DNA of 64,000 nt from Metridium senile (taxonomy: Eukaryota > Cnidaria > Anthozoa > Actiniaria > Metridiidae), in NCBI GenBank assembly GCA_949775045.1, contig OX459097.1:17150210-17214209 (forward strand). The letters run 5' to 3'. Under the pieces are notes generated by a model. That model was not told the DNA's origin. It searched no databases and saw only the letters and a program-made list of their open reading frames with translations. The position numbers and the translations under genes were made by a program. This document shows positions 1 to 24,800 of the stretch, in pieces. The first letter of the stretch is position 1; each line of letters opens with the position of its first letter.

Positions 1-55
1 GCGGCTAGTTTTTTAAGTCCCGACGAAATGCATGTCCATACATTATCTATAAAAT

Positions 56-136
56 GTACCCGCTTAATGCAATCACTCCATTAATACAGCCACTTAAGGC
101 TGTCCCTTCGGTGGCCGGATTAACGGGGTTCCACTG
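56..136. repeat. Partial mariner-like MITE (CAGTGGAACC family)
   Basis: The right end reads ggggttccactg followed by TA, as in the fuller copy at 5054-5155. The left end is degenerate. It lies in the last visible intron of copy A. Confidence 0.55.
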
Positions 137-218
137 TAATGCAAACCAATACAACGAGGTCTAAACTCTAATGCAATATATGGAATAAATGAATAAATAT
201 ATAAAAAACAAGACTCAC

Positions 219-3510
<3,292 letters not shown>

Positions 3511-5053
3511 TTTGGATTGCCTTAGAATATTAACATTTCGTGTTTAGTCCACACTTTGCATAAATTAGCTACGAGTGAAAGGCAGCCACTGACCTTTGTA
3601 TAGATGGGTTTCATGTCACGCAATCAAATTTCTAACTTCAAAACTATGAACTCTACAATGTTGTGCGTTTGATATCGTTTATAACTTCTCCAATACAGTC
3701 TTAACATTTTATAAAATACCGTCATTTTGATCCAGAGATATCGTAGAAGCGATCTGCGTTACGCAATATCAGTCACGTATTTTGAAGAGTCAATATTTAG
3801 TCAAATTTTAGTGTTTTCACATTCTGATACAAGCCCACATGATGATTAAGTAAATATCTAAGCAAATCAATCACATTTTGGTTATTATTCTAGATAGTTG
3901 CGAGCTTTCGCGGAACTCGATAATTTGGCGGCCATGTTGGAGGGGAGAGGAACAGGGATTAAAATATCCTTCCTCACAAATTTAATACCATTTTCCCCCC
4001 TCCTCCCTAATTTTTTTTGGACCATTTCTCCCTCCCTCCTTCCTGACTGTCTTTGTTCTTTATAAATAAAAGCTATTGAAGCTATCTATTAGAGTGCAAA
4101 TTAAATGGTACAAATTTGAAGCTACTCACATAAAATTGACTTTGGAGGACATGGTCACGTGTTTCATTCGTCGATTCTCTTTATGTCAAATAGAAACATC
4201 TAAAAATATACTACCTCATGAAATTTTAAATACTGACCAAGAAGTCTTGAAATTAACAGGAAAAACTAAAAGTTACCCCGATTACTAACCTAGAAAAGTC
4301 GCTATCTTTCGTGATGTTCACTGAAAGAAGAGTTAAAGAAAAGCATGCACAGAAAAAGTTAAATGTCAATGTTAATGTTAAAAAAAATGTTAACAGTTAA
4401 TGTTAATTATGTTAACAGTTTTAAAATATAAAAATGTTAAAAACTCATGACGTCACATGAAATCGATCTATAGGTTATTTTTACAATAAAGATAAAGGTG
4501 CATGAGTCACGCGATACAAAACAATACAGTCGATCGTACCTCTATTAAGCAGTCACCCTCGGGACTTTCTAAAGTAGCCGCTGAATAGAGGTTGGCCGCT
4601 ATATAGAGGTATAGAATAGGTATAGGAATAGATTTGGGACTTTTTATTGTGGCCGTTAAATAATCAGCAACCTTTCATCAACGTGATCTTTATTCAATTC
4701 AAAATTCGTTTATGCACACACAAAACTTTCAGGTCGTTCGTTCAAGCAATCCTGTTACCGGCAGTACGTTGTATTCGTGCATTCATAAGTTTGTGTGGTT
4801 CACTAGAAAAAACATATACAAATGTATTAAACTCAAACTAACTCTATTACAATAATATATACTTAAATGTCTTACTGAATATTTCCCGATATTAGTCAAT
4901 CAGTTCGTTTCTTTTACTCGACCACTCGTAAACTAACTATTAATGAACTATAATTGTACATATACCGTCTCGTACCAGTCTTCGTCGGTTATGTCGCGTA
5001 CACGAAAAGCCGGAGGTGAGCATAGCCTGGTGTTTCACTAGCTTTTACCGATA
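3511..5053. other. Spacer upstream of copy A, no gene seen
   Basis: AT-rich sequence with no convincing exon on either strand. A stretch near 4535-4625 (tacctctattaagcagtcac to tatatagaggta) resembles a decayed mariner-type MITE. The promoter of copy A must lie at the left end, but no TATA box can be assigned with confidence. Confidence 0.5.
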
Positions 5054-5155
5054 CAGTGGAACCCCACCTTACGGCCACCCGCTTAATACGGCCACTCCGT
5101 TAATACGGCCACTTTGGGCTGTCCCTTCAGTGGCCGGGTTAACGGGGTTCCACTG
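5054..5155. mobile_element. Mariner-like MITE, 102 bp
   Basis: Inverted ends CAGTGGAACCCC and GGGGTTCCACTG are flanked by TA. The body contains repeated ttaatacggccac. Confidence 0.8.
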
Positions 5156-5309
5156 TACTGTACTGACCCCTTTGGGTTTTACACTGTGCAAGCGTACAGG
5201 TATTTCCTGGTTTTACTATTTGTACAGAGTATAAAAGTGAAAAAAAAAACAAAAAAACCTAGAGATGTTTTGGACGTCAATTTTTCATCAGAATAAAATG
5301 TAAAATAGT

Positions 5310-6061
5310 TTATTTCCAAACCACAGTCCTCTTCCAGTTAAAAAACACAAACATCAAAATGGCGACAAAAATGAAAATAATTGCTAAAATCAAAAACAGT
5401 TTGTTAAATGCTCTTTTTCCGACCATTGAATGGTTGACAAAATCTGGAATTGCAGCACTTTTCACATTCAAGCGTGGAAATGGTACGTCCGGGCCCTCTA
5501 CTCCAAGAAATTCACACAAAGGATTTCAGCCTTGTTTGACATTGAGACAAGGAGTTCTTCCCGCGGGATGGCAGCCTTAACCCGCGCGTTGTGATCAATA
5601 TAGACTTGAGGAAGGTTCGTTTTATCCTCTTCGTGTACCTGCAACACTCTGTTGAATTTTTTATTTAGTTTATTCCATTTTCTGCCTGTAGGTGTGATAA
5701 GCATTCCTAGGCGAATCCACACTGGTGACATTGCTTCTCCCCATGCAATGTTAGTTAGAAATAAACTCTCCATCCACATCTCAACGTTGTCTCGTTCAGT
5801 CAGAATCACCTTTGCGTTGGGGACGCTTTATTTAATCTCCTTCCAAAAGAAATACGAAGGGAAATCAACGGTTGCGTCAACGTGTTTGTACATAGCGGCA
5901 AAGTCAGGCATCTTGCCTTCATATGCTTGAAGATACTGATCCTTATGATAAACAATATGTTCATCGAAGTCATGAACTGTAAAGCCAAGAATCCCCAATG
6001 CTGCTGCTAATGATTTGGTGCCAGTTTTAGACAGCCCTGCACAAATGATCTTCATATTCAA
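5310..6061 (-). pseudogene. Sulfotransferase-family (Sulfotransfer_4-like) pseudogene
   Basis: The reading begins MNMKIICAGLSKTGTKSLAA, which contains the GLSKTGTKS 5'-phosphosulfate (PAPS) binding P-loop typical of this family. It continues with DFDEHIVYH, then AKVILTERDNVEMW, the 3'-phosphate-binding region. The C-terminus has VEGPDVPFPRLN and a hydrophobic segment LFLILAIIFIFVAILMFVFF followed by a short basic tail, a likely membrane anchor. The gene is broken three times: an in-frame TAA near 5828 after KEIK, an apparent one-base loss near 5550 in the region expected to read LLVFNVKQGW, and TGA in place of the expected Trp codon near 5531. There are no introns. No poly-A tail follows the stop, so retroposition is not proven. 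It sits between copies A and B and has no evident functional link with them. Confidence 0.8.
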
Positions 6062-6334
6062 CCAGCTTTAAAATTCAATCGAAAAGTTTGTCGTTTGCTT
6101 GGCACAAACGAGGAGTACTTGCATGTTACGCAACAGCGTCGTTGTCAATCAAGACGAAAAGATGACATTTTTTTGCTATATGGGTCAAGCACTAAACCGA
6201 AATTACACGCATGTAAGACGTCGTGACATCCCACGTCACAAGCGATGGGTGAATATGTTAACTTTTAAATTGTTCCTTTTCTATAAACTTCAGTGTAACG
6301 GATAAATCAATTAAGTTTGAATTGAGTGCAAGAC

Positions 6335-6620
6335 ATTTGAGCCCGGGGGGGGGGGGGGGGGGGGGGGGGGGGTACTCCCTTTGTTCAAGTGGTAGGGGTG
6401 ATCGGCGGAGGTTTTGAAAATGACCCCTAAAAGGTACGCACATATACAAATAAATCAGAGTTAAAATGACTCTTACAACTGATTTTTGAGCCAAAACTCT
6501 AAAAGGACCCTAAAAGGTACGCACAGGAAATATTGTAACCCTAAAAGGTACGCCGATCACCCCTACCACTTGGACAAAGGGAGTACCCCCCCCCCCCCCC
6601 CCCCCCCCCCGGCATTTGAG
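6335..6620. repeat. Inverted repeat with long G and C tracts
   Basis: A left arm (G tract, then tactccctttgttcaagtgg and taggggtgatcggcg) is mirrored by a right arm ending in a C tract. Three copies of ctaaaaggtacgc lie between. The homopolymer lengths may be unreliable. Confidence 0.7.
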
Positions 6621-6844
6621 GGCATTTAGTACGGTCAATGTCATCATTTTCAGTTAATTTAATTAAACGTTTGGGCAATGACTTTGGACATTTTGCATAA
6701 TTCTATTGATATTTGTTCATAATTTACTTGAAGCTTAAAGATATTTAAAATGCTGCGCTGCACATATTGACACTATCAAGTTCATACTCATTGGAATTTC
6801 CAATTAAAAAATATATATACATGTTTAGTATAATACATAGGTGA

Positions 6845-7490
6845 CTACAAAACCGCGCACTCCGATTGGTTTGCTATCTCGGATTATCAGCCGATAATCA
6901 CCTTTTCGGACAAAATGGCTGCCAGTAGTTGTTTTGTCACTGTTAGCGAAGATGAAATTTAAAACTTTAAAGAAAATGCTGTCCCAAAATCGACTAAAGA
7001 AGCTACAAAGTTTGGTGTCAAGCTATTTAAAGGTATCATAGTAAATTTCCACGTTGTTTATTTTTTAACCCTTTTCTCGTAAGTATTCAACATTCTAATT
7101 TTTTCCGTTATGGTCGGGGGGGGGGGGGGGGGGGGGGCAAGGCGTAATGTTCTTCATTTGTGAGAGGGGGAGTATAATTAACTTTTTCGATTTTTTCACT
7201 CATTCCTCACCCCCATACACCCCCCCCCCCCCTCTCCCTTCTCCCCCTTCCTGATAATTATTGGGCAGTCCCTTACAATTTACTTTTGCGTGACGGTAGC
7301 GCTTGTAAACAGTGAATAATATATTCTCACTTTCAATATGCTGTTTCCTTCTTCCTTTTTTGAAATAATCTTCTTTGTATTTATACTAAAACGCTTATTC
7401 ACCTCAGACTCGAAGACTCTCCGCTCGAGATCGATAAATATTTACCGATAATCACTTTGCCTTCGGCGAATAATTGTTAAATATCCCGGA
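6845..7490 (+). mobile_element. Non-autonomous element with a DUF3504/Crypton-like first exon
   Basis: The segment begins cgcgcactccgattggtttgc and encodes from 6914 a peptide starting MAASSCFVTVSEDE. An in-frame TAA interrupts it, after which NFKENAVPKSTKEATKFG is still readable, and the exon ends at a GT. The same first exon without the stop is at about 40960-41187 on the minus strand. The peptide resembles the N-terminus of animal DUF3504 (KIAA1958-like, Crypton-derived) proteins; that assignment is from memory of the family. No recombinase domain is present. Confidence 0.5.
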
Positions 7491-8868
7491 TCAAATGCCA
7501 ATATATAGCTACCATTGATTTTAAGACTGATACGTAACTAATCTTAAACAAACTGCTCTATAATAAAAAATAGCAAGCAAAAATATGTATTTGGAATCAA
7601 AATTACATAAATGTGTATGTGTTCAGATGTATGTGATCGGCTTATTTATTTTTCGTGAAATTATACGTGATTGGATCATTTTTTAACCGTGATTCAAACT
7701 TTATGCGTCCACGTGAATCCATCTTTTCCTTTATGCGTGATTCGTGAACGGAAACAATAACAATTTTAACGTGATTCGTGAATCGTGATTATGTCGATTT
7801 TAGAGTGAATGTGAAAAAGATTTCAGTATTTTGCGTGATTCGTGAAATGACCAATCAATTTTGCGTGAATGCATTTTGCGAGGTAGTATAGGGGACCCTT
7901 TGTTCAGTGACCCGTCTCCTTTTTAGCCTCGCTGCAGTGTTCTACAAGAATTTAAAGTCTAAAGTGGCTAATCATCGAAGACGAACGTGTACATTCACAA
8001 TATATGATAGACATGTTACCAGCTTCCGCGACAATTATTCCCGAGGTATTGTTTCCTTTGGCGAACAGTCAAAACAAATATACAAAAAACAGCTGAGTCT
8101 TTAAAAGGACGTCTTCTACAGAAATTTAGTTTTTTAGTCCTCCCCGTAACTAGCTAAAAGTCGTTATGTAGAGGAACACTGATACAGATAATGTTTCAGA
8201 TTGCCCGAGAAAAACTTTGAATACACAAACCATAGAAACTTAGAACTATAGGAGAGAATATTAAGCTTAAGATAGTGAACAGGTTTAACTCTTCTTTTAA
8301 GGTAGTCCCGGACTCTTGCTACTGCGCATCCATTTCGCGCATCTCGTTTTTCATCATTTATTTGCGGTTTTTTTTTTGAAAATTTATCCATGATCTTTGG
8401 TGTGTCCTCCAATTGATGAAGTTGGTGCTTTGTGTTCAGCTACTCTTTGGTGCAAGTGCAATTACATTATGAATTTCAAAAACATCAGTAGGGCCTTCTT
8501 TTATTATAAATTGGATTTTTTGTTCAATTTCTATCTTGTTTTTCTCTTTTTGACAACAATACAATCTTTCCCGCTGCTTGCGAAAAAGGCCAAAATTGCT
8601 GACTTTATATTAAAGCCATTTTGGTTGAAAACAACGACGGTGACACCCTAGCTGTTTTATTTTCAGCTTATTTGATGTGTCTTACAGTATGTAGTTTTAT
8701 AAACTGGCAAAGTCTCAGTGAATTGACATTTTCTTTGCCTTATGCCGCAAACGTGCTTTAGTAGATTTAAGAACAGTCTTTTAAAATCATCAGAATTTTA
8801 ATGCAGTGCACAGTCACATAAGCATGATGAAAATTTATGTGTGCTTTCAATAAAACTACTATACATTA
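7490..8868. other. Gene-free region
   Basis: Diverged repeats of tgattcgtgaa and gcgtgattcgtgaa fill about 7660-7880. The rest is AT-rich with no convincing exon. Confidence 0.45.
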
Positions 8869-9296
8869 CACAGGGAGCCCGGCTTTTGGTTGCTTTTACG
8901 TAAGCTAAAAAATCGCGTAGCATTTTGGGGATTCCTGTGGTTTTTAGGAAATTAGCGCTACATATTGTGACCTTTGTAAACAGTTTACGTAATCTATGAA
9001 ATCCGACCTCATTAATGGGAGAGTCGTTGGCGTGTAATAAGATCCGGTAGAAACGCACTCGCATAGAGTACACTTTAGTGTGTTTTAAGAGAGTGCTTTA
9101 ATAAATTCGTTACCACCGGATCTGATCACATGCCTACGACTGTCCCACTTATAGAGGTCGGATTTCATAGACTACGTAAACTGTTTAACAAAGGTCACGA
9201 TATGTAGCGCTAATCTCCTAGGCACCACAGCAATCCCCAAAAAGCTACGCGATTTTTTATCTTACGTAAAAGCAACCAAAAGCCGGGCTCCCTGTG
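8869..9296. mobile_element. Foldback element, CACAGG family, 428 bp
   Basis: Long inverted arms start CACAGGGAGCCCGGCTTTT. The flanks are tacatta (8862-8868) and tacgtta (9297-9303), a 7-bp target duplication with one mismatch. It has no coding capacity. It lies between copy A and the 3' end of copy B. Confidence 0.82.
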
Positions 9297-9643
9297 TACG
9301 TTATAAAAATATTACAATATCAAAATGTTATAGGAGTCCTAATTTTAACATGAAGAATTACAATTAATTTTCTTATATATATAATTACAATTATATACTA
9401 GATATATTTATTTTGCGATATATTCTCATTTCTTGTTATACACGCGGTACGGGCCATCAAGATACAGATTTAACAATTTATCGTGCATAAAATTTGACAT
9501 TTACTAAATGAAGCTGTCAGAGTACAAAACATTCGTTCTTTGTCATTAATGGAGTAGAACAAATCAATGTCCCAACAATTCCTTTCGGTCATGAATAGTT
9601 ATTCGCTCAAATAAGACATGTATGACAAACAATTAACCAATAT

Positions 9644-16967
<7,324 letters not shown>

Positions 16968-16989
16968 TTTGAGTATAGTCTTGTCACGC

Positions 16990-17170
16990 CACAGGTAGCC
17001 CAAGCTCATTATCTGTAAAATATAGAGCGATACTAAACGTTCGACTTTATAATATTGTATTAGTTTTTATTGATGTTTAAGGAAGATAAGTGGAACGGTT
17101 AAGAATCGCCCTATATTTTCCCTGTATTCCCTTATAAATCAACACAGATAGTGAGAGTGGGCTACCTGTG
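16990..17170. mobile_element. Foldback element, CACAGG family, upstream of copy B
   Basis: Ends are CACAGGTAGCCCAAGCTC and its mirror GTGGGCTACCTGTG. A perfect 7-bp duplication, gtcacgc, flanks it at 16983-16989 and 17171-17177. It begins 22 bp upstream of the MADF start codon and recurs upstream of C and E. Confidence 0.88.
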
Positions 17171-17744
17171 GTCACGCAAGTTCAAAACTCAGTCCGGGTA
17201 ACTTTCTGCCCGAGAATGCAGGGAATGTGTTCAAATATGGACTGGACTTCGCCATATGGACTGGACTTTTAACTGGACTCTGGACTGCACTTTAGACTAT
17301 ACTTTGGACTGGAAAAACGGATATTTTTGATTGTATTATTATCAGTCCATTTCGAGCTCTTCCCGAAAATATGAAAGTTTTGTTGTTTCCAAATGGCTTA
17401 ATATAAATAATACGATAAAAAAAAAACCCAGAGTATTAAATTAAATTGTATGCCAAACATTGTGTTCTAAATTCTAAAAGTGACAGTTATGCTATATAAT
17501 CCATTGTTTGTGCAAATGTATCATATTTTGTTTTTGCAAACAAGATAAAAGAATACATTAAATGGGTATTAAAATCATTTAGTAGGGGTGAGTCCAATGC
17601 CTAACTCAACACAACTCTAGTTGAAAATATCTACTTAAAACACATTGCCCTTCATAAATTTTCACTTAAAACTTTATTAAACATTTTAAACTGTAACATG
17701 CTTTATTTTAGATATCAAGAGCTCTCAACAGTTCAGATATGAAT

Positions 17745-18003
17745 ACAACCTATAGAGTTATCCTAGGTTCGTCGTAATATAGTTTTAACTCTTAATTAAT
17801 TAAAACCTATTATAGAGTTAATCCTGGTTTAGTGCTAGTCTTGATTCAGCTCTTATTAAAACCTAAAGTGTTTATCCTTGGTTAGTGTTATCTTGGTTTA
17901 AATCTTCATAAAACAGTACGTCCTATAGAGTTACATCATCCTGAGTTAGTGCTAATTCTGGTTCAACTCGATATAAAACCTATAGAGTTAATCCTGGGTT
18001 CAA
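17745..18003. repeat. About 57-bp degenerate tandem repeat in the 3' flank of copy C
   Basis: Five diverged units, each containing a form of acctatagagttaatcctgg and a run ending in ataaaacc, lie just past the stop codon of copy C. The array is conserved downstream of D and F. Confidence 0.75.
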
Positions 18004-18057
18004 CATTTGGTCGCAATATTTTGCTTTTGTCTATAAGGCACTGTATTTCGCCACTAT

Positions 18058-21000
18058 TTAGTTCGCTAGATCTATGTAAGCGAAATTATTGTGAAAGACA
18101 TTGTTTGGGTCAAATTGTTGCTTGAGATTCTTCAGTTTTTGTGTAATCTCATCTGCATTGCCTCCATGGTACAATGGTAATCCGTACTTCGCATTACTGG
18201 TCTGGAAATCATCCGCCCATTGCTTTAAAGCGTCAAGGTTTGCTTCTTCCTTTGTAGAACCGTTTACCCCAATCCAGTATCTATTTTGAACCATGATAAA
18301 AAGACAGTAGGTAGGTTAATATGCGGTGGATAATCATTGGTATGAAGGTGGGCTGACTGGTGGAAAGGTATGGGTTGGGTGAGTAAGTGGGAAAGTAGGC
18401 AGGTAGGCAGGCAGGTAGGCAGGCAGAGGTGGGCAGGTAGGCGGGTAGGTGGGTTAGTCCATTGGAATATGGTAGTTAGGCAATTTTACCTTGCATCCTT
18501 GCGGAATGGGCAAGAGCTCTCTTCATACCCTACTTCGCTATCCTTCCCACCAAAGTTTTGTGCCATGAAAATAGTACTACCAGACAGGACGTGGTTAGAG
18601 CCAACATCTTTTACACAACCAATAACACTGTCAATCACATCATTGGTTAATTCTGAAAGTATTAATTAGAGTATATAACCTTATTACTTAAAACCAAAGT
18701 AAATTAGAGTCAAATCATTGAACCCGTGAAAAGACTAATACACCTTATAGCAGTCTCTAATTCCATTGTTTTTTCTTTTGTGTTTATTTGACTATTACAC
18801 CTTGACTATTTAATTTTGTTTCACGGGTTACAGCAGTTCTCAGTCACACGTGCACCGCTCGCATAAAAAGCACTTCTATAAAACGTGAAGTTGGTGGACG
18901 TCAATCAAACTGTGTTTGCAAGACGAATGGTGTTTTTACTTCAGTCGGGTTGCGAAACATGTCTGAATCTGGAAGCTGAATTCCCACAATAACCTCTTCG
19001 TCGGATTCAGACATGTTTCGCAGCCCAACTGAAGTAAATTCACCATGCGTCTCGTAAACACTTTTGATTGACGTCCACCAACTTCACGTTTTATATATTA
19101 TCATTATTATATAGTAGCGGTGCTTTTTATGCGAGCGGTGCACGTGTGACTGAGAACTACTGTAAATGTCTTCACTCTAAGGTGGTCTCATGATCAGCTG
19201 AATTGCACACCTGTACTGAAATTATTAAACTCCAATCATGACAGACAGCCTTGCAAATGGCTATCCTTGTAGTGCTGGCAGTGTCCAAAAGTCTTGATTC
19301 TTGGTATTCAACTCTTATAAAACTCTTGAGTAAGTAGTGAGAATTTTATAAAAAAAAAAATGTCCATTACGAGATTTGTAAATCTCAGATTTCGTCCTGA
19401 TTTGCATATTAAGTTTCAACTTGAATTTTTTTGGCCAGATTTACTTTTATATTTTGGTTTTTCATAAGTACTATACAATACTCGTCTTCGACTCACCATT
19501 GTTAATATTAACATATCAATAATTCCATTACCTATCGTAAATAATAATTAGTTATTTTATGCTTTCAGGGTTCGTGCTGATGTTAGTAAACAAAATCCAA
19601 GAAGTTTTCAAGGAGTTTTCAAGGACCAAAAAGTAATTTTTAAGCACTTTTTTGCGACAATTTCTAGTTGATATACAAAAATTCACGAATTTACGAAAGT
19701 GATGTACAATACTATAATTTTTACTTAACTTTAATTTATAATTTGCAATACTAGAATTTTTACCCTAGTTTAGCTAGAATTAAGGAGTTTTTAAGGAGCT
19801 TTTGCTGATATTCTAAAATTCAAGGGCTTTTCAAGTGCCCTTAAAAATGTAAATCAAATCTAAGGAGTTTTCAAGGAGTTTAAGGAGTAGCACGAACCCT
19901 GTGCTTTAATAGTGCATTCCATTCAAAACAATATATGAGCTAATTAGGGGGAGTAAATATTGCTGTAGATGTACGTATTATTTGTTACGAATCAATGAGA
20001 CCCACAATGCCCTTTTGTCTTGGAATGCACTATTCAGTATTTAACGTTTTTTGAAATACAGTAAAAGCCCACGTATAAGAACATGGGTTTTAAGAACCTG
20101 ATGGGCTAAAATATTCCTTTTAAGCCCCCTCCGCATAAAAACCTATTAACCTATTGATTTAAAAGTACCATTTATATAAGAAACTTAGAAGAGAATATTT
20201 AGGCTAAATTGAAAAATTCAGGTTCTCATACGTGGACTATTACTGTAGCTGTATATCATATTATTTGAATTACATATGGTGATCACACTCTAGATATCGG
20301 TAATGTCTGGAATATGGGTGAATATGTCTCCCACCTGATATCACATGACCAGGTGCACCAACGTTGTACTTTCCTCTCGGGGTCAAATGATCGCCTTCTT
20401 TTTGAAAGTCAGGGTGCTCAACTGGACCACAGCTAGAGTTGGAGGGATGAGTCAGGTCCTGAACATCTTTGACTATTTCTTCACCACGCTGAATTGTTCC
20501 ACTGTAATGCATTCAGACCACTAACTCGGGACTGGGAAAAAAATTGTTTGTTCAGTAATTTTGAATCTGTACGAGTGCAAAGCGCAACCTTATGATCAGG
20601 TTTAACTCTTTCACCAAACTATCGCTGAAAACCGGGATCAACCTTGCTTTGAAAAATTCAAAACTTTTTTAAATAAGACACATTTGTCCTGTTGTTTGAA
20701 TGGTAGAAAGCACTAGGAAGTTCTTCAAATTTTCATAGCATATCAGTCACAAGAAACCAGCAATTTTAGCACAAAAATTCCATATGAGCTCTAGGACTAG
20801 CAAAGTAAAAAAATTACCGTTTTTGTCTTAGTTTTCAATAGTAAAAATCACACTTTTTGACCTTGGATTTATTATCGAAATAATCGCTTTTAGGCGAAAT
20901 AGCCGTTATCGAAACAAAATTCAGTCCTTGTGCTATAAATCTGGCAAGTTTTTCCCCTTTATTTCATTTCACGAACTGAGCTGCGGTCGTTTGATTACGG

Positions 21001-21756
21001 CCATTTTGATATACGCACGTGTTTTCCCACATTCACTGCAAAGCATTATGTGTAATGATGGCAGCGCTCGACATAGAGTCCCCCCCTTGGTCCCTCTATC
21101 AATTTATTACAAATCTAGAGTCACCTCGGTTTTCTGCCAAAGTGTTGCGCTTGTTGTGTTCCTCTATCATCACAACTTCGATAAATAGCCGGGGCAGTAC
21201 AATAATGACAATAATGACAATAATCATATTTTCAAATCCTCAAAAGACCTTTTTACCTGTGTTTGCAAATCAGATCATGTGACATTCCCTTCAGAATTGT
21301 CCTTTATGATGAACATGCTATCACATTTACTTTTGAAAGAATCAACTCCCAAGGGTAGCGTTACATGGTCTGAAATGGGTAAAAAACAAGGAAGGTAAAG
21401 AGGTCAATTATTCAGTTATAGCACTGGTACATTATTGTAAATACAATAAATTGCTCACCCTGCAGGCCCCACATGAATCAACAGGTAAAATGACAAACAA
21501 TTATCATTTACTTGATTGGAATAATCACGGATCATCTTGAGTACTTCTTTGGCCCGAGAGAATTCAAACAGCATAGAGCCTCCAACAATCAGCTTAGGTA
21601 TTTCATAGACTTGAAACTTCATGCTTGTCACAACCCTTGAGGAAAAAAATCCACATAAATATTAAATACATATATCAAAGTAGATAAATAGTGACTGTAA
21701 ACAAATAAATGATTGAATGAATGAATGAATAGATAGATATAGATACTAGATAGATA

Positions 21757-21829
<73 letters not shown>

Positions 21830-24800
21830 TAATATATAGGCATTCACTAACCACACTCATGATTGATTGGTTGACAGCAGTCAAATAAATACTCCACATA
21901 TTATTCATAATTTATTCATTATTTTTCAAGCCCTATGAGTTTTGTTATAGCGCTATATAAATATTGCATAATATTATCAATAAGACTCACCCAAAATTCG
22001 CCCCAAAACCTTTCATCCCCCAGAATAGCTCTGGGTTTTGTTCAGCACTGACTTTCAGTGATTCACCACTAGCAAGAACAATGTCTGATGGATGTGAATG
22101 GGATAAATGGGAAATACATAAAGAAGTAAAAACAATGAAAGGGAAAAGGAAAAATGACAGTTATACAGTATCAATTTATGTCCTACCATTTCAAAGGATT
22201 TTGGGATCTAAAATGTTATTGGATGGATTCCATTGAATGGAGTATATTTATTAAATACCAATGGCTCCAAATTAAAATCCCCCCCCCCCCCCCCCCCCCA
22301 GCACACACATAAACAAAATGTTGGTGTTAAATGAAAGTTGATAGTTCGACTACATAACCATTAAGCAACGACTACCCCTTCATATTGCAATGTGAGGATC
22401 TGGAGAAGTGTTAGCCTGCGTGGTGGCTCTTGGGGATTGGGGAGAGTGGGGAGGTGAGGGAAGGAAGGAGAAAGAACTCTCTTTTCCTCTCTCCCGCCTC
22501 TCTCCCTCCTCCTCTCCCCTACCCCTCTCTCCCCAATCCCCAAGAGCTGCCACACAGACTAGAGGATCGAGTGTCAGTATTTCATCTGTGCAAAAACGTT
22601 TAAGTCATATTCCTGCCACCACCTTTGTCAAACATTATAAAGACAGTGATATCCAGTCAATCTAAACTCAAATAATTCTTACCATATTCAATGACACAGT
22701 CTGAAGTAAGCCCAAAGTGCCTTGACAGGAACCCTTGTCCCCCCATTAAGGTCATTCCTGCCACGCCCAACTGAGAGTAGCTACTAAGGGGTATTACAAA
22801 GCCAAATTCATGAAGCGCTTTATCGACATCAGCAACTTTGGTTCCTCCTTCAATCACTGCAGTCTGCATAGAAAACAGTTGAATTATATTAAAAACATAC
22901 ACACTGCATCCAAAGCTAGAGTCCATTGTGTCTCTGAAACCAGCAACGTTTGCGGTAATATGAACATCATTTGTGATTTCAATATAATTACACATTTTAA
23001 ACTTAGCTTTAGGACCAAGTTATTATTTTTGTTCTTCAAAGAGTCATGCCTTGAATCTATTGTTTAAAAACACTTGCATATAGCTAATTCAATTAACCTT
23101 GTCGTTGAAACAAGCCTAAAGCCTAATCTTGAGAGCGAAAGTGGTCAAGGGATTTTAAAATTTCATGAGTTTTCAAGATTCCTAAACCGTAATTTGTGTT
23201 TTTGTTTCCACTGAGGAACACTTGCAAATACACTTTGAATGTTTTACACGCTTTGCACGCCTCATTCGCCTCAATAAAAGATATCCCATGATCCCTTTCG
23301 GTCTGACGATTAGACTTTAGGCATTATAAATCAGCGACAAAGTTAATTGAATTAGCTATATACTGCAAAGCTAGAGTCATACTCTGCAACCTGCAATGTA
23401 TGCTGGTAATATGAACATAATTTGTGATATCTTACACATTAGCTTTAGTCCCAAGTTATTGCTGTTTTTCTTTTCAAAAATTTGCATATACGGTAATGGT
23501 AAAAACAGTTATTGTTTACCACAACTACCAATAATCTTGCAATGTGATTGGCTGATTTGCCGTTGTAAATAACAATCCAGACAATGATACGCTGAAATAG
23601 GGAAAATGTCACTCTGTTTGTCATGTTCTGAGACAAACTTTCTCAATTTTTATGTGGTAAAAAAAAAAAATTGAATGTGGTTTAATAGCATTGTCCCCTA
23701 CGCGTCATTAGTCCACAACAGTTTCATCACTGTCATGGCGAATAATGTTGTCCATAAGAGTACAGACAATGCTTAACCACATTTGATTTGCTAAATGGAG
23801 CTTGGTCAAAACCTTACAAGCTGATTTCAATTACTGACAACACATCAATCACCTTGTGTTTTGGATCAACTTGAATCCTGCGCATCTCTGATAGGTCTAT
23901 CACAACAGCACCATCTTTCATAGACATGACACTTGTTCGTCCTGCACTAACACATACCTCAAGCTAAAATAGAAAAAAAATACATGCAGCTAGGGCTTCT
24001 TTACCAAGCAAGAAACTAGAATTTTAAAGCAAGTGTTACATGTCTCTTGTGTCCGATTCTGTTGACTTGACAGCTATAGTCAAGCTTAAAAGTAGAAAAG
24101 TAGTTTACTATGTATATGTGGAACTGTGGATCGGAGGAGGCTAGAACCCCGCTGAGGGGGTGGGGAGGATTTATTTAGGGGGGGGGGGGAATATATTGTG
24201 CCGTTGTGTACTGGTTAACAAATAATGAAGCTGACAATAACTAAGAACTAAGCTAAAAACAAAGGAGTCCATACTGTGTTAAAAGACATTATAAAAAAAC
24301 TATTATTATAATTTCACACATTCTGATTGGCTATGGCGCTTTATGAGAGCTAGCACAGAGCATGCGCGTTTGCATGTTGATCAAATATGTCAATTTGTGT
24401 TTTATAATAAAAGAAGTACAAAACCCAGAGCTGCCAACCCCGGAGGAATTCAAATCTTGAGTTCGGGATAAGTAAGAAAACGTCTGGCATTTTGTTTGAT
24501 AATCTCCGAATTTCCGGCATTTTGTTGTCATGATATTTCGTGGAGGCTTTGTTTATGATTATATGCTTTAATAGTAGAATAACTTGGTATACTTAGATGT
24601 GCTTTGACTTGATAGAAGATACGTAGAGAGAGGGTATCATGTTGCATTTGTTACATAAGTGACCTTAATGTTGCGTGACATGATATATTATGACATTTGT
24701 TTGTCTTGTACAAAGTTCCGAACCAAAAAAAAAAAAAAACTAGACGCTCTAGGAGCGTGAAGTCGGGCTAGCTAGTCATAAAATCAAAACAGGAGGCTAA

